From NCBI GenBank assembly GCA_031404155.1, contig JANNGZ010000118.1, positions 1 through 17,944 on the forward strand: a stretch of DNA of 17,944 nucleotides, read 5' to 3'. A model generated the notes under the pieces. That model was not told the DNA's origin. It ran no database searches and saw only the letters and a program-made list of their open reading frames with translations. The DNA is from JANNGZ01 sp031404155. GTDB lineage: Bacteria; Pseudomonadota; Gammaproteobacteria; Burkholderiales; Burkholderiaceae_C. Positions 7,388-14,537 of this stretch are shown piece after piece. Within the stretch, counting starts at the first letter, position 1. The number at the start of each line of letters is the position of its first letter. Position numbers and translations under genes: made by a program.

Positions 7388-8152
7388 ATGAACGCGTCGA
7401 GCCCGGTGCGCGCGCTGATCCTCGCCGCCGGCCGCGGCGAGCGCATGCGCCCGCTCACCGATGCGACGCCCAAGCCGCTGCTGCCGGTGCGCGGCAAGCC
7501 GCTGATCGAATGGCACCTCGAAGCGCTGGCGCGTGCCGGCGTGCGCGAGGTGGTGATCAACACCGCGTGGCTCGAAGACCAGTACCCGGCGACGCTGGGC
7601 GACGGCGCCCGCTGGGGCCTGGCGATCCGCTATTCGATGGAAGGCCGCGACCATGGCGGCGCGCTGGAAACCGCCGGCGGCATCGCGAAGGCGCTGCCCT
7701 GGCTCGCGCCACACTTTGCACAGACCCGCGGCGCCAGCCGCGACACCGGCCGCGACGAGGTGTTCTGGGTGGTCTCCGGCGACATCTTCGCGCCCGAGTT
7801 CAGGTTCGACGCGCTCGACGTCGAACGCTTTCGTCAGCGCACCGATCTGCTGGCGCAACTCTGGCTGGTGCCCAACCCGGCGTACCACGCGCAGGGCGAC
7901 TTCGGCATCGGCGCCGACGGCCTCGGCCTGGCCGACTGCCCCGGGCCCGACGGCGCGCGCTGGACCTACGCCAACCTGGCGCTGATGCGCCCGCAACTCT
8001 GCCCGCACATTCCCGCCGGCCAGCGCGCGGCTTTGGGCCCGTTGCTGTTCGAACGCATGCGCGAAGGGCGCATCGGGGTGCAGGCCTATCTCGGCGAATG
8101 GGCCAACGTGGGCACACCAGCGCAGCTGGCGGCGTTGAATCTGCGCCCGTGA
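7388..8152 (+). CDS. murU: MurU-like nucleotidyltransferase (N-acetylmuramate alpha-1-phosphate uridylyltransferase)
   Basis: The protein is 254 residues. It has the nucleotidyltransferase signature LILAAGRGERMRPLTD...PKPLLPV (10-33), then GKPLIEWHLEALARAG, a metal-binding VSGDIF (Asp132) and a C-terminal WANVGTPAQL. This pattern is typical of the family that includes MurU, which makes UDP-MurNAc from MurNAc-1-phosphate in the peptidoglycan-recycling shortcut that bypasses MurA. MurU normally works with the kinase AmgK; no amgK is in the window. The start ATG 7388 has no visible Shine-Dalgarno and lies 19 bp after speD, so it is probably read from the same transcript. Residues about 113-122 form a small insertion relative to the shortest family members. 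A different sugar-1-phosphate substrate, such as mannose-1-phosphate, cannot be excluded from sequence. Confidence 0.85.
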   Translation: MNASSPVRALILAAGRGERMRPLTDATPKPLLPVRGKPLIEWHLEALARAGVREVVINTAWLEDQYPATLGDGARWGLAIRYSMEGRDHGGALETAGGIAKALPWLAPHFAQTRGASRDTGRDEVFWVVSGDIFAPEFRFDALDVERFRQRTDLLAQLWLVPNPAYHAQGDFGIGADGLGLADCPGPDGARWTYANLALMRPQLCPHIPAGQRAALGPLLFERMREGRIGVQAYLGEWANVGTPAQLAALNLRP

Positions 8153-8157
8153 CCTGG

Positions 8158-8173
8158 AGGGGCGCGCGCCCCT
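8158..8173. terminator. Perfect palindrome between convergent genes, possible bidirectional terminator
   Basis: A 16-base perfect palindrome made of G/C runs lies five bases after the murU-like stop and overlaps the stop codon of the convergent aldo/keto reductase gene (8172-8174). In RNA it could form a six-bp GC stem with a four-base loop from either strand. There is no T tract on either side, so it may act as a folded 3' end or not at all. Confidence 0.35.
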
Positions 8174-9152
8174 ACTGCACCAGCGCCCCCGTGATCTCGT
8201 CGATGCGTTTCATCAGCTCCGGCGTCAGCCGGTCCGCCACCGCCAGCGCTCCGAGGTTGGACTGCCATTGCGCCAGCTTCGACGCGCCGGTGATCACGCT
8301 GCTGACCCGCGGGTTCTTGGTACACCAGGCGATCGCGAGCTGCGCGGTGGTCGCACCGAGTTCATCGGCGATCGACGCGAGTGCCGCCACCGCCGCGTTT
8401 TTGGCCGGGTGGGTCAGGCCGTCCTGCAAAAACGCCATGCTCGGCATCGCGCCGCGGCTGTCGGCCGGGATGCCGTCGCGGTACTTGCCGGTGAGCAGGC
8501 CCGAGGCCAGCGGGCTCCAGGTGGTCAGGCCCAGGCCGATCTCGTCGTAAAGCCGCGCGTACTCCAGCTCCACCCGCTTGCGGTGGAACAGGTGGTACTG
8601 CGGCTGCTCCACCACCGGCTTGTGCAGGTGGTGTTTGTCGGCAAGCTCCCACGCGGCGCGGATGTCGCCCGAGCTCCACTCGCTGGTGCCCCAGTAGAGC
8701 GCCTTGCCCTGCGTGATCATGTCGCTCATCGCGCGCACGGTTTCTTCGATCGGGGTGTGCGGGTCGGGCCGGTGGCAATACACCAGGTCGATATGGTCCA
8801 GCCCGAAACGCTTGAGCGAGCCGTCGATCGCCTGCATCAAATACTTGCGGTTGAGCGTGTCCTTGCGGTTCACCGCGTCGGCCTCGCGGTCCAGGCCCCA
8901 GAAGAATTTCGTCGACACGATGTAGTTCAGGCGCGGCCAGTTCAGCGTCTTGAAGGCCTGGCCCATCACCCACTCGCTCTGCCCCTTGGCATAGGCCTCG
9001 GCGTTGTCGAAGAAGTTCACCCCGGCGTCCGCCGCCGCGGCGAGCATCTCCACCGCGGCCTTGAGGTCGACCTGGTTGTGGTACGTGACCCAGGAGCCGA
9101 GCGACAGCTCGCTGACACGAAGGCCGGAGGTTCCGAGGCGGCGGTAGCGCAT
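8172..9152 (-). CDS. Aldo/keto reductase, potassium-channel beta-subunit-like (AKR6-type)
   Basis: The protein is 326 residues, a TIM-barrel NADPH oxidoreductase of unknown substrate. The AKR tetrad is present: Asp49 and Tyr54 (FFDNAEAYAKG), Lys82 (STKFFWG) and His127 (VYCHRPD). The sequence RYRRLGTSGLRVSELSLGSW at the N terminus, the QPQYHLFHR strand, TTWSPLASGLLTGKY, and the late VSSVITGASK are typical of the Kv-beta-like/YghZ group. The ATG at 9152 has AGGA nine bases upstream. It lies 44 bp downstream of the FAD protein gene on the same strand, so it could be the last gene of the polyamine/SPFH operon, but its own ribosome site and general nature do not prove a shared role. It converges with the murU-like gene. 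Confidence 0.93.
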   Translation of the reverse strand: MRYRRLGTSGLRVSELSLGSWVTYHNQVDLKAAVEMLAAAADAGVNFFDNAEAYAKGQSEWVMGQAFKTLNWPRLNYIVSTKFFWGLDREADAVNRKDTLNRKYLMQAIDGSLKRFGLDHIDLVYCHRPDPHTPIEETVRAMSDMITQGKALYWGTSEWSSGDIRAAWELADKHHLHKPVVEQPQYHLFHRKRVELEYARLYDEIGLGLTTWSPLASGLLTGKYRDGIPADSRGAMPSMAFLQDGLTHPAKNAAVAALASIADELGATTAQLAIAWCTKNPRVSSVITGASKLAQWQSNLGALAVADRLTPELMKRIDEITGALVQ

Positions 9153-9196
9153 GACGACGAGTCCTGGTTCTGTGGCGGTGGGTTCGGCGCGGCGCT

Positions 9197-10924
9197 TCAG
9201 GGCGGTGATCTCTTCGCCAGCTTCAGCAGCTGCCCCGCCGCGCGTTGGCCGTGAATGTAGGCCTCTTCGAAGACCGAGTAGGCGCTGAGGTCCGAATGCG
9301 CGAAGACCAATCGCCCCTGCGGCTGGGCCAGTTGCGCGAGCGCGGCGCTGGAGCGCAGGCCCGGCGCCGGGATGCTCATCGCGTGGCCGTAGCGCATCAG
9401 GTCGATGTGGGTGGTCTTGCGCGCCAGGTCGGGATGGGTTGATGCGAGTTCGTCGACGACGGCCTGCGCCCAGTGGCGCCAGTCACGTTCGAGCAGCGAC
9501 GCACGCGGGCTCGGCCGGCTGCCCTCGCGCACGCCTTCGCCCTCGCGGACACGCACACCGCCGCCCTCCCCATCGCCGCTGCCGGCAGCACCACCCAGCG
9601 GGTGGTACGCGGTGAGCACGGTCGGCCCGGCGTGCGGGCGGGTGCTCTGGTGCATCGCGTCGACATACCCGAGCGCGCGGCTGCCATAGCGCACGTTGTC
9701 CCAGGCCGCCGGTGCGCCGGGGCGCTCGAGCAGCGCTTCGTTCAGGTGCAGGTTGGCCACCAGCCAGGGGGCGTATTGCATCCTTGCACTGGCCTGCACC
9801 AGCGCTTCGGGTGGCGACTCGATCACACGCCGGGCCACGAACAGCGGCAGCGCCACCACGACCTGCGCCGCGGTCCAGCGCTGATGCCGGTTCGCGGCCA
9901 CGTTCCACACATCTACCTGCACCTCGTGGCGCGCCGCCACCACGCGGAGCACCACCTGCCCGGTCAACAAGCGCTCGCCGAGCGCCGGCGCGAGCCGCGT
10001 CGTCAGCCACGCATTGCCCTCGGACCAGGTGAGCACCGCGTCGCGTTCGCCCTCCTGGTCCGGCGCCTGAAAGCCGTGGCGGCTCGCGAAGTAATGCAGC
10101 CCGGCCCAGGCCGAGACAAACGCGGCGCTCGCGCCGTAGTCGTCGCGGCAGCAGTAGTCGAGGAACCAGCGCAGCTTCGAGTCGCTGAAGCGCCGCTCGT
10201 CGAGCCATTGGCCGAACGTGATCGCGTCCAGCGTCGTATGCCCGGCACCCCATGGCGCGCGCGCCGTGGGGATCGCAAAGCCGAGTGCCTGCTGCGCATC
10301 GGCCACCTCGGCGGCAAAGCGGCGGTACTGTTCGAGAGTCGCCGAGCCCGCGTCGGCGGGCGGCAGCAAACCTTCGTGCCAGGCCCCGTCGATGAAGAGA
10401 CGCTCCTGCGGGCTGTGGCAGAGATGGCGCTCGTCGTAGACGATGCGGTCGAGTTGCTGGCGCGCGAGGCCGAGTTCATGCAGCAGTTGCTGCACCTCGT
10501 GGGCCTCACGCCCCGGCAGCGGCAGGTAATGCGCGCCCAGCGGGCAGGCGATGCCGGCGATGGCATGGCCGCGCGAGTTGCCGCCGGCCTGGTCTTCGAT
10601 TTCGATGACGCGGATGTCGTCCACCCCCGCGGCGATCAAGGCGCGTGCCGCCGACAGCCCCGCGATGCCGGCGCCGAGCACCAGCACCGACGCGCGCTGG
10701 CTGACCGCGGGCGTGGCCAAATCGGAGCCCCGCTCGCCGCGCAGCCGGTGGCCCCGCTCGGCAGGGGCGCCGACCCAGCCGCCCTGCCACAGCGGCGCCT
10801 CCACACCGCGAGTGCAGCCGACGAGCGCGGCCGTGCCGCCGGCCACACCGCCCGCCGCGAGTGCCGAGGCGAGTAGGGAGCGCCGCGTCAGCCCGGCCGG
10901 GTTCAGCGCTGCACCTTGCCCCAT
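9197..10924 (-). CDS. FAD-dependent amine-oxidase-like protein with Tat/lipobox leader
   Basis: The protein is 575 residues from ATG 10924. A longer frame to 11107 would run deep inside the upstream gene. The leader has LTRRSLLAS (12-20) and ends ALVGC, with Cys37 as a possible lipidation site, so it may be a folded, Tat-exported flavoprotein tethered to the membrane. The FAD dinucleotide fold is VLVLGAGIAGLSAARAL (about 75-91), followed by an acidic strand end and GGNSRG. The C-terminal FAD segment reads LVFAHSDLSAYSVFEEAYIHGQRAA. The overall pattern is that of flavin amine oxidases / protoporphyrinogen-oxidase-like enzymes. Polyamine oxidation is a fair guess from context, because its start overlaps the aminopropyltransferase gene by 22 bp. 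A Gly/Glu/Arg-rich insert occupies residues 444-476. The GAGGA before ATG 10924 is too close for good spacing, so a slightly later CTG start is possible. Confidence 0.87.
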   Translation of the reverse strand: MGQGAALNPAGLTRRSLLASALAAGGVAGGTAALVGCTRGVEAPLWQGGWVGAPAERGHRLRGERGSDLATPAVSQRASVLVLGAGIAGLSAARALIAAGVDDIRVIEIEDQAGGNSRGHAIAGIACPLGAHYLPLPGREAHEVQQLLHELGLARQQLDRIVYDERHLCHSPQERLFIDGAWHEGLLPPADAGSATLEQYRRFAAEVADAQQALGFAIPTARAPWGAGHTTLDAITFGQWLDERRFSDSKLRWFLDYCCRDDYGASAAFVSAWAGLHYFASRHGFQAPDQEGERDAVLTWSEGNAWLTTRLAPALGERLLTGQVVLRVVAARHEVQVDVWNVAANRHQRWTAAQVVVALPLFVARRVIESPPEALVQASARMQYAPWLVANLHLNEALLERPGAPAAWDNVRYGSRALGYVDAMHQSTRPHAGPTVLTAYHPLGGAAGSGDGEGGGVRVREGEGVREGSRPSPRASLLERDWRHWAQAVVDELASTHPDLARKTTHIDLMRYGHAMSIPAPGLRSSAALAQLAQPQGRLVFAHSDLSAYSVFEEAYIHGQRAAGQLLKLAKRSPP

Positions 10925-12486
10925 TCCTCTTCGAAGCTGCGCACCAGCACCTGGTTCGATAAACGGTTCGGTTCGGCCGGCACACGGGCCATGTCGGGCG
11001 GAAACTGCAGCATGCCGGGCAGGCCTTCGAGCGTGAGAAACCGCAGGCCTTCGGGCAGCGCGCTCGGCATGCGCCAGGGCCGGCGGCTGGCCACGATGAA
11101 GCCCCATTCGCCAAAACTCGGCACATGCGCGTGGTAGGGCGTGACGGTGAGGCCCACGGCTTCGAGGGTGGTGGCCACGGTCCAGAAACTCTTGCGCGCC
11201 ACCAGCGGCGAGGTGGTCTGCACCACTGCGTAGCCGCTGGCCGAAAGGCGCTCGTCCAGGCGCTGATAAAAACTCGTGGAGTACAGCTTGCCGAGCGAGA
11301 AATTGCTCGGGTCGGGAAAGTCGACCACGATCGCATCGAACACCTCGGTGGACGATTCAAGCCACTGGAAAGCGTCGGCGTTGACGATGCGCACCTTGGG
11401 CGAGCGCAGCGCGTCGGCGTTCAGCGCACGCAGCATCGGCGCTTGGGAAAACAGCTGTGTCATCTGCGGGTCGAGTTCGACCAAGGTCACCTGCTCCACC
11501 GACGGGTGTTTGAGCACCTCGCGCACCGCCAGCCCGTCGCCGCCGCCGAGCACCAGCACCTTCTTCGGCGCACCGTGCGCAGCCAGCGCCGGGTGCACCA
11601 GGGCTTCGTGATAACGGTACTCGTCGCGCGAATGGAACTGCAGGTTGCCGTTGAGGTAGAGGCGCAGCCCCGCCGCGCCCGAGGTGACAACGACGCGCTG
11701 GTACGGGCTGCTGGCGCTGAGCACGATCGCGTCGCCATAAAAACGGTCCTCGGCCCAGCGGCTCAAGGTTTCAGCCTGCACGAACGCCGCGAGCAGCGCC
11801 GCCACCACTGCCGCGCAGGCCAGCGCATGGGCACGAAAGGCGCGCAGCTCGGCGCGGAACAGCCACAGCGCCCACACCGCCACCGCCGCATTGAGCAGGC
11901 CGAAAAACACGCCGCCGCGGATCAAGCCCAGGTGCGGCACCACGAGCAGCGGGAACGCCACCGCCACCACCAGCGCGCCGAGGTAGTCGAAGGTGAGCAC
12001 CTGCGACACCAAGTCCTTGAGCGCATAGCGGTTGCTGAACTGGCGCTTGAGGATGCGCATCACCAGCGGAATTTCCAGCCCGACCAACGTGCCGACCAGC
12101 AGCACCAGCGTGTAGAGCAAGACCCGGAACGCCGCCGCCGAACCGCCGCTCGAGGGCAGCAGGTTGTGGGCGACAAAGAGCGCCGCCGGCAGCAGCCCGC
12201 CGATGAAGCCAACCAACAGCTCGACGCGCAGGAATTGGGCGACGAGCTGGCGCTCGATGAAGCGGCTCAACCACGAGCCGATGCCCATCGCAAACAGGTA
12301 GGTGCCGATGACGGTGGAGAACTGCAACACCGAATCGCCGAGCAGGTAGCTCGCGAGCGCGCCGGCGGCGAGTTCGTAGACCAGGCCGCAGGCGGCGACC
12401 ACGAAGACCGAGGCGAGCAGCGCGAACTCGGCCGCGGAGATGCTTTCGCGCGCTCCGGCGTCGGCCGGGTCGATGGCCACGGTCAT
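10903..12486 (-). CDS. speE: Membrane-embedded polyamine aminopropyltransferase (spermidine synthase-like)
   Basis: The protein is 527 residues from the ATG at 12486. A TTG one codon earlier is also in frame; GAGGAG at 12495-12500 is eight bases from the ATG. About residues 20-240 hold seven predicted membrane helices, including VLLYTLVLLVGTLVGLEIPL. Residues 250-465 are the soluble SpeE-type domain. It has YGDAIVLSASSPYQRVVVT, the SAM-binding GGGDG (about 314-318) with VELDP, NADAFQWL, and the catalytic-loop VDFPDPSN, with Asp389 in the position of the SpeE catalytic Asp. This domain normally transfers aminopropyl from decarboxylated SAM to putrescine. The fusion to a membrane domain places the chemistry at the inner membrane, with the catalytic part probably cytoplasmic. 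A C-terminal extension (about 470-527) is unassigned. The partner SpeD is encoded at 6973. Confidence 0.92.
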   Translation of the reverse strand: MTVAIDPADAGARESISAAEFALLASVFVVAACGLVYELAAGALASYLLGDSVLQFSTVIGTYLFAMGIGSWLSRFIERQLVAQFLRVELLVGFIGGLLPAALFVAHNLLPSSGGSAAAFRVLLYTLVLLVGTLVGLEIPLVMRILKRQFSNRYALKDLVSQVLTFDYLGALVVAVAFPLLVVPHLGLIRGGVFFGLLNAAVAVWALWLFRAELRAFRAHALACAAVVAALLAAFVQAETLSRWAEDRFYGDAIVLSASSPYQRVVVTSGAAGLRLYLNGNLQFHSRDEYRYHEALVHPALAAHGAPKKVLVLGGGDGLAVREVLKHPSVEQVTLVELDPQMTQLFSQAPMLRALNADALRSPKVRIVNADAFQWLESSTEVFDAIVVDFPDPSNFSLGKLYSTSFYQRLDERLSASGYAVVQTTSPLVARKSFWTVATTLEAVGLTVTPYHAHVPSFGEWGFIVASRRPWRMPSALPEGLRFLTLEGLPGMLQFPPDMARVPAEPNRLSNQVLVRSFEEEWGKVQR

Positions 12487-12494
12487 CAAGAAGG

Positions 12495-12500
12495 CTCCTC
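12495..12500 (-). promoter_or_regulatory. Ribosome binding site of the aminopropyltransferase gene
   Basis: GAGGAG on the minus strand, eight bases before ATG 12486 and five before the alternative TTG 12489. It fixes the start to one of these two codons. A small hairpin (12521-12533, five-bp stem with TTC loop) sits upstream of it, between DUF350 and this gene. Confidence 0.65.
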
Positions 12501-12561
12501 GCTGCGCGCTGCGCCGAATTCGCCCTTCGGGCGGCCGTGCGGGCTCATGGCCGAAGCGGCG

Positions 12562-12786
12562 TCACCCGTGCACCGCCGCCGACACGATCAGCCCGATCGC
12601 GATGCACATCGCGCCGACCACGATCGCCAGCGCCATGTTCTTCTTCTCGATGATCTCGGCCCAGAGGTCGTAGGGCGTGAGCTTGTCGATGATGACGAAG
12701 CAGAGCCAGAAGACGCCCACGCCGAGCAGCGCGAACAGCAACGAGCCGAAGAACACGCCGGGTTTGAACCATTCGATGCCGATCAT
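12562..12786 (-). CDS. DUF350 (YjfL-type) small inner-membrane protein
   Basis: The protein is 74 residues with two membrane segments: about 10-33 (VFFGSLLFALLGVGVFWLC) and about 50-72 (NMALAIVVGAMCIAIGLIV). They are joined by a charged loop DKLTPYDLWAEIIEKKN. The sequence fits one DUF350 unit, the family of E. coli YjfL, whose molecular function is not established. E. coli yjfL lies beside a PspA-family gene (yjfJ), which links the family to envelope-stress neighbourhoods. ATG 12786 has AGGAG (12794-12798) seven bases upstream. It sits 31 bp after the DUF4178 gene and 75 bp before the aminopropyltransferase gene, well inside the same operon. Confidence 0.88.
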   Translation of the reverse strand: MIGIEWFKPGVFFGSLLFALLGVGVFWLCFVIIDKLTPYDLWAEIIEKKNMALAIVVGAMCIAIGLIVSAAVHG

Positions 12787-12817
12787 GGTGTTGCTCCTTC
12801 ATCGTGAGGGTTGAACT

Positions 12818-14485
12818 TCATTTGTGCCCGCCGCCCGAGCTGTAGCCGCCGAACGAGCCGCCGCCGCCGCTGCGGAAACCGCCGCTGGCACGGTTGCGCA
12901 GGCATTGCTGGTATTCGCTGCTGGCTTGGCCGAAGGTGGCGCGCACCTCGTTGCAGTCACGGCCGCCGCTGCACATGGTGAACAGGCCGAGCACCAGCAT
13001 CAGCACCACCAGGATCACCAGCCCCTTGGCAAAGCCGCCGCCGAGGCTGCCTAAGCTGTGGGCGGTCGGCGCCACGTCGCGCTCGAAGGCCGCACGCTTC
13101 GAAGGCTCGATGCCGAACGCGTCGGCCACGAGGGCCGCGTTCAGGGTGGCGCCTGCCGACCAGGTGACTTCATTGGCGCTCTGCTCGCGGCTCAGCGTCT
13201 TGCCGGCGGCGCCGGCGTAGTCGGTAACCGTCGCGGTCTCGTCGCGGCGCACCCGCCAGTAAAACTCGCCGAGCACATAGACCACCTTGGCGCCGTAGCG
13301 GTAACGCTGGCGGTAGCTGTCGCCCTGCCAGGTGGCGGCGTTGCCGCGCATTTGCGGCGCCCCGGTGACCGGCGCGGCCCAGCTCCAGCCTTCGATGCTG
13401 TCGACCAGGAACACAAAACCTTCGCCGCGGTTGTAGAGCAGGTACTCGCGCCAGAAGGTGGTTTCGTCGTCCGCCGTTTCGGGGATGTCGTGCCGCTCCA
13501 GGTAGCCCACCACCTGCCACGGCTGGGGCGGGCCGCCGAGGGCGAGCGAGCCGGTGCGCCCGAGCGGGATCAGCGGCGTGTGGGCCTCAGCGCCGACGGT
13601 CTGTGCAAAATGTTCCAGCTCCGCGCCCGGGCCTTGCGAGAGGTTGACCACCGCCTTGCATTGGGCGCAGACGATCGACTGCGTACTCGCCAGCTTGGGC
13701 TCGAGCGACGCGCCGCAGCTCGGGCAGGCCACGCTGCGGCTGCCCAGCGTTTTTTCGCTCGCTTCCTTCAAGCCGCTGAGGGCGAGTTCGGCGAGCGCTA
13801 CCGAGCGCCCGACCGACCAGTGCACGCGGGGGGCGCTGCCTGCAGCGGGCCTGCGGTCGTCGGCGTTGCGGTCAGCCGCCTTGCTGTCGCCAGGCCTGGT
13901 GTCGACAGCCTCGCTGTAGTCCAGCGTGCCGACCTCGTCACGTTCATTGCGTAGGTCGGCCACGGTGAATTCGCTGCCGTCCACCCGCGGTGCAAACGGC
14001 AGTTCGCCCTGCGCCGCGAGCAGCTTGGCGCGGGTGATCGACGCCACGTTCCAGGCCTGGCCGCCGACGAGCCGGCGTTCACCGGCATGCAGTTCGTTCG
14101 CGGCCGGCGCGTCACCTTGCAGGGGCGTGTCGAAGGCAACGACGTAGCGGCCGTTGTCCTCGCTCAGCCAGCCGCTCTTGCCGCTGTCGAAGAAGGCGTG
14201 CCACTCGTTCCAGGTGCCGCCCTCGTAGCCGTATTGCAGGCGGCCGACCAGGGTGAAGGCGCTGCCTTGCCAGCGCCCCGCCACGCCGAGTTGCAGCGGC
14301 GAGTGGTCGTCGAACAGCTCGGCGCTCTGGCCGATGCGCTTGAGCGCGTCACCGTCTCGCAGCAGCGCGCTGCGGCAGAAGCTGCACACCGCGCTGGCCG
14401 AGGCCGCCGAGGCGAACTCCACCGGCGCCCCGCAGTTGGGGCAGGCGGAGCGCCAGGCGCGTTGGGGCGTGGGGCCGGTGGCCAA
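12818..14485 (-). CDS. Duplicated zinc-ribbon/DUF4178 protein with C-terminal membrane helix
   Basis: The protein is 555 residues. It has two copies of the same pair: a zinc ribbon (Cys15, 18, 34, 37) followed by a DUF4178-like beta domain (about 60-195), then a second ribbon (Cys254, 257, 273, 276) and a second DUF4178-like domain (about 303-430). The paired motifs GRLQYGYEGGTWNEWHAFFD and GYLERHDI...FWREYLLYN show the duplication. A single helix (about 486-504, LVILVVLMLVLGLFTM) and a short segment with three further Cys precede a Gly/Ser-rich tail (about 533-555). The bulk is probably cytoplasmic and anchored at the membrane. The only usable start is TTG at 14485, just after an in-frame stop, with no clear Shine-Dalgarno; the first ribbon begins at residue 15, so no later start is acceptable. 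DUF4178 has no defined biochemical role. It lies 52 bp after the SPFH gene. Confidence 0.85.
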   Translation of the reverse strand: MATGPTPQRAWRSACPNCGAPVEFASAASASAVCSFCRSALLRDGDALKRIGQSAELFDDHSPLQLGVAGRWQGSAFTLVGRLQYGYEGGTWNEWHAFFDSGKSGWLSEDNGRYVVAFDTPLQGDAPAANELHAGERRLVGGQAWNVASITRAKLLAAQGELPFAPRVDGSEFTVADLRNERDEVGTLDYSEAVDTRPGDSKAADRNADDRRPAAGSAPRVHWSVGRSVALAELALSGLKEASEKTLGSRSVACPSCGASLEPKLASTQSIVCAQCKAVVNLSQGPGAELEHFAQTVGAEAHTPLIPLGRTGSLALGGPPQPWQVVGYLERHDIPETADDETTFWREYLLYNRGEGFVFLVDSIEGWSWAAPVTGAPQMRGNAATWQGDSYRQRYRYGAKVVYVLGEFYWRVRRDETATVTDYAGAAGKTLSREQSANEVTWSAGATLNAALVADAFGIEPSKRAAFERDVAPTAHSLGSLGGGFAKGLVILVVLMLVLGLFTMCSGGRDCNEVRATFGQASSEYQQCLRNRASGGFRSGGGGSFGGYSSGGGHK

Positions 14486-14537
14486 GGAGGCTCAGCGCCT
14501 GCTCAGACTGCGGAGGTGCGTGATGGGCGAGCCGGCT

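Noticed and set aside
12516..12527. A 12-base stretch identical to the junction seen next to inserts in a common TA-cloning vector
   Set aside because: It lies between two genes of a coherent operon with no vector sequence around it. It is part of a small natural hairpin, so I take the match as chance.
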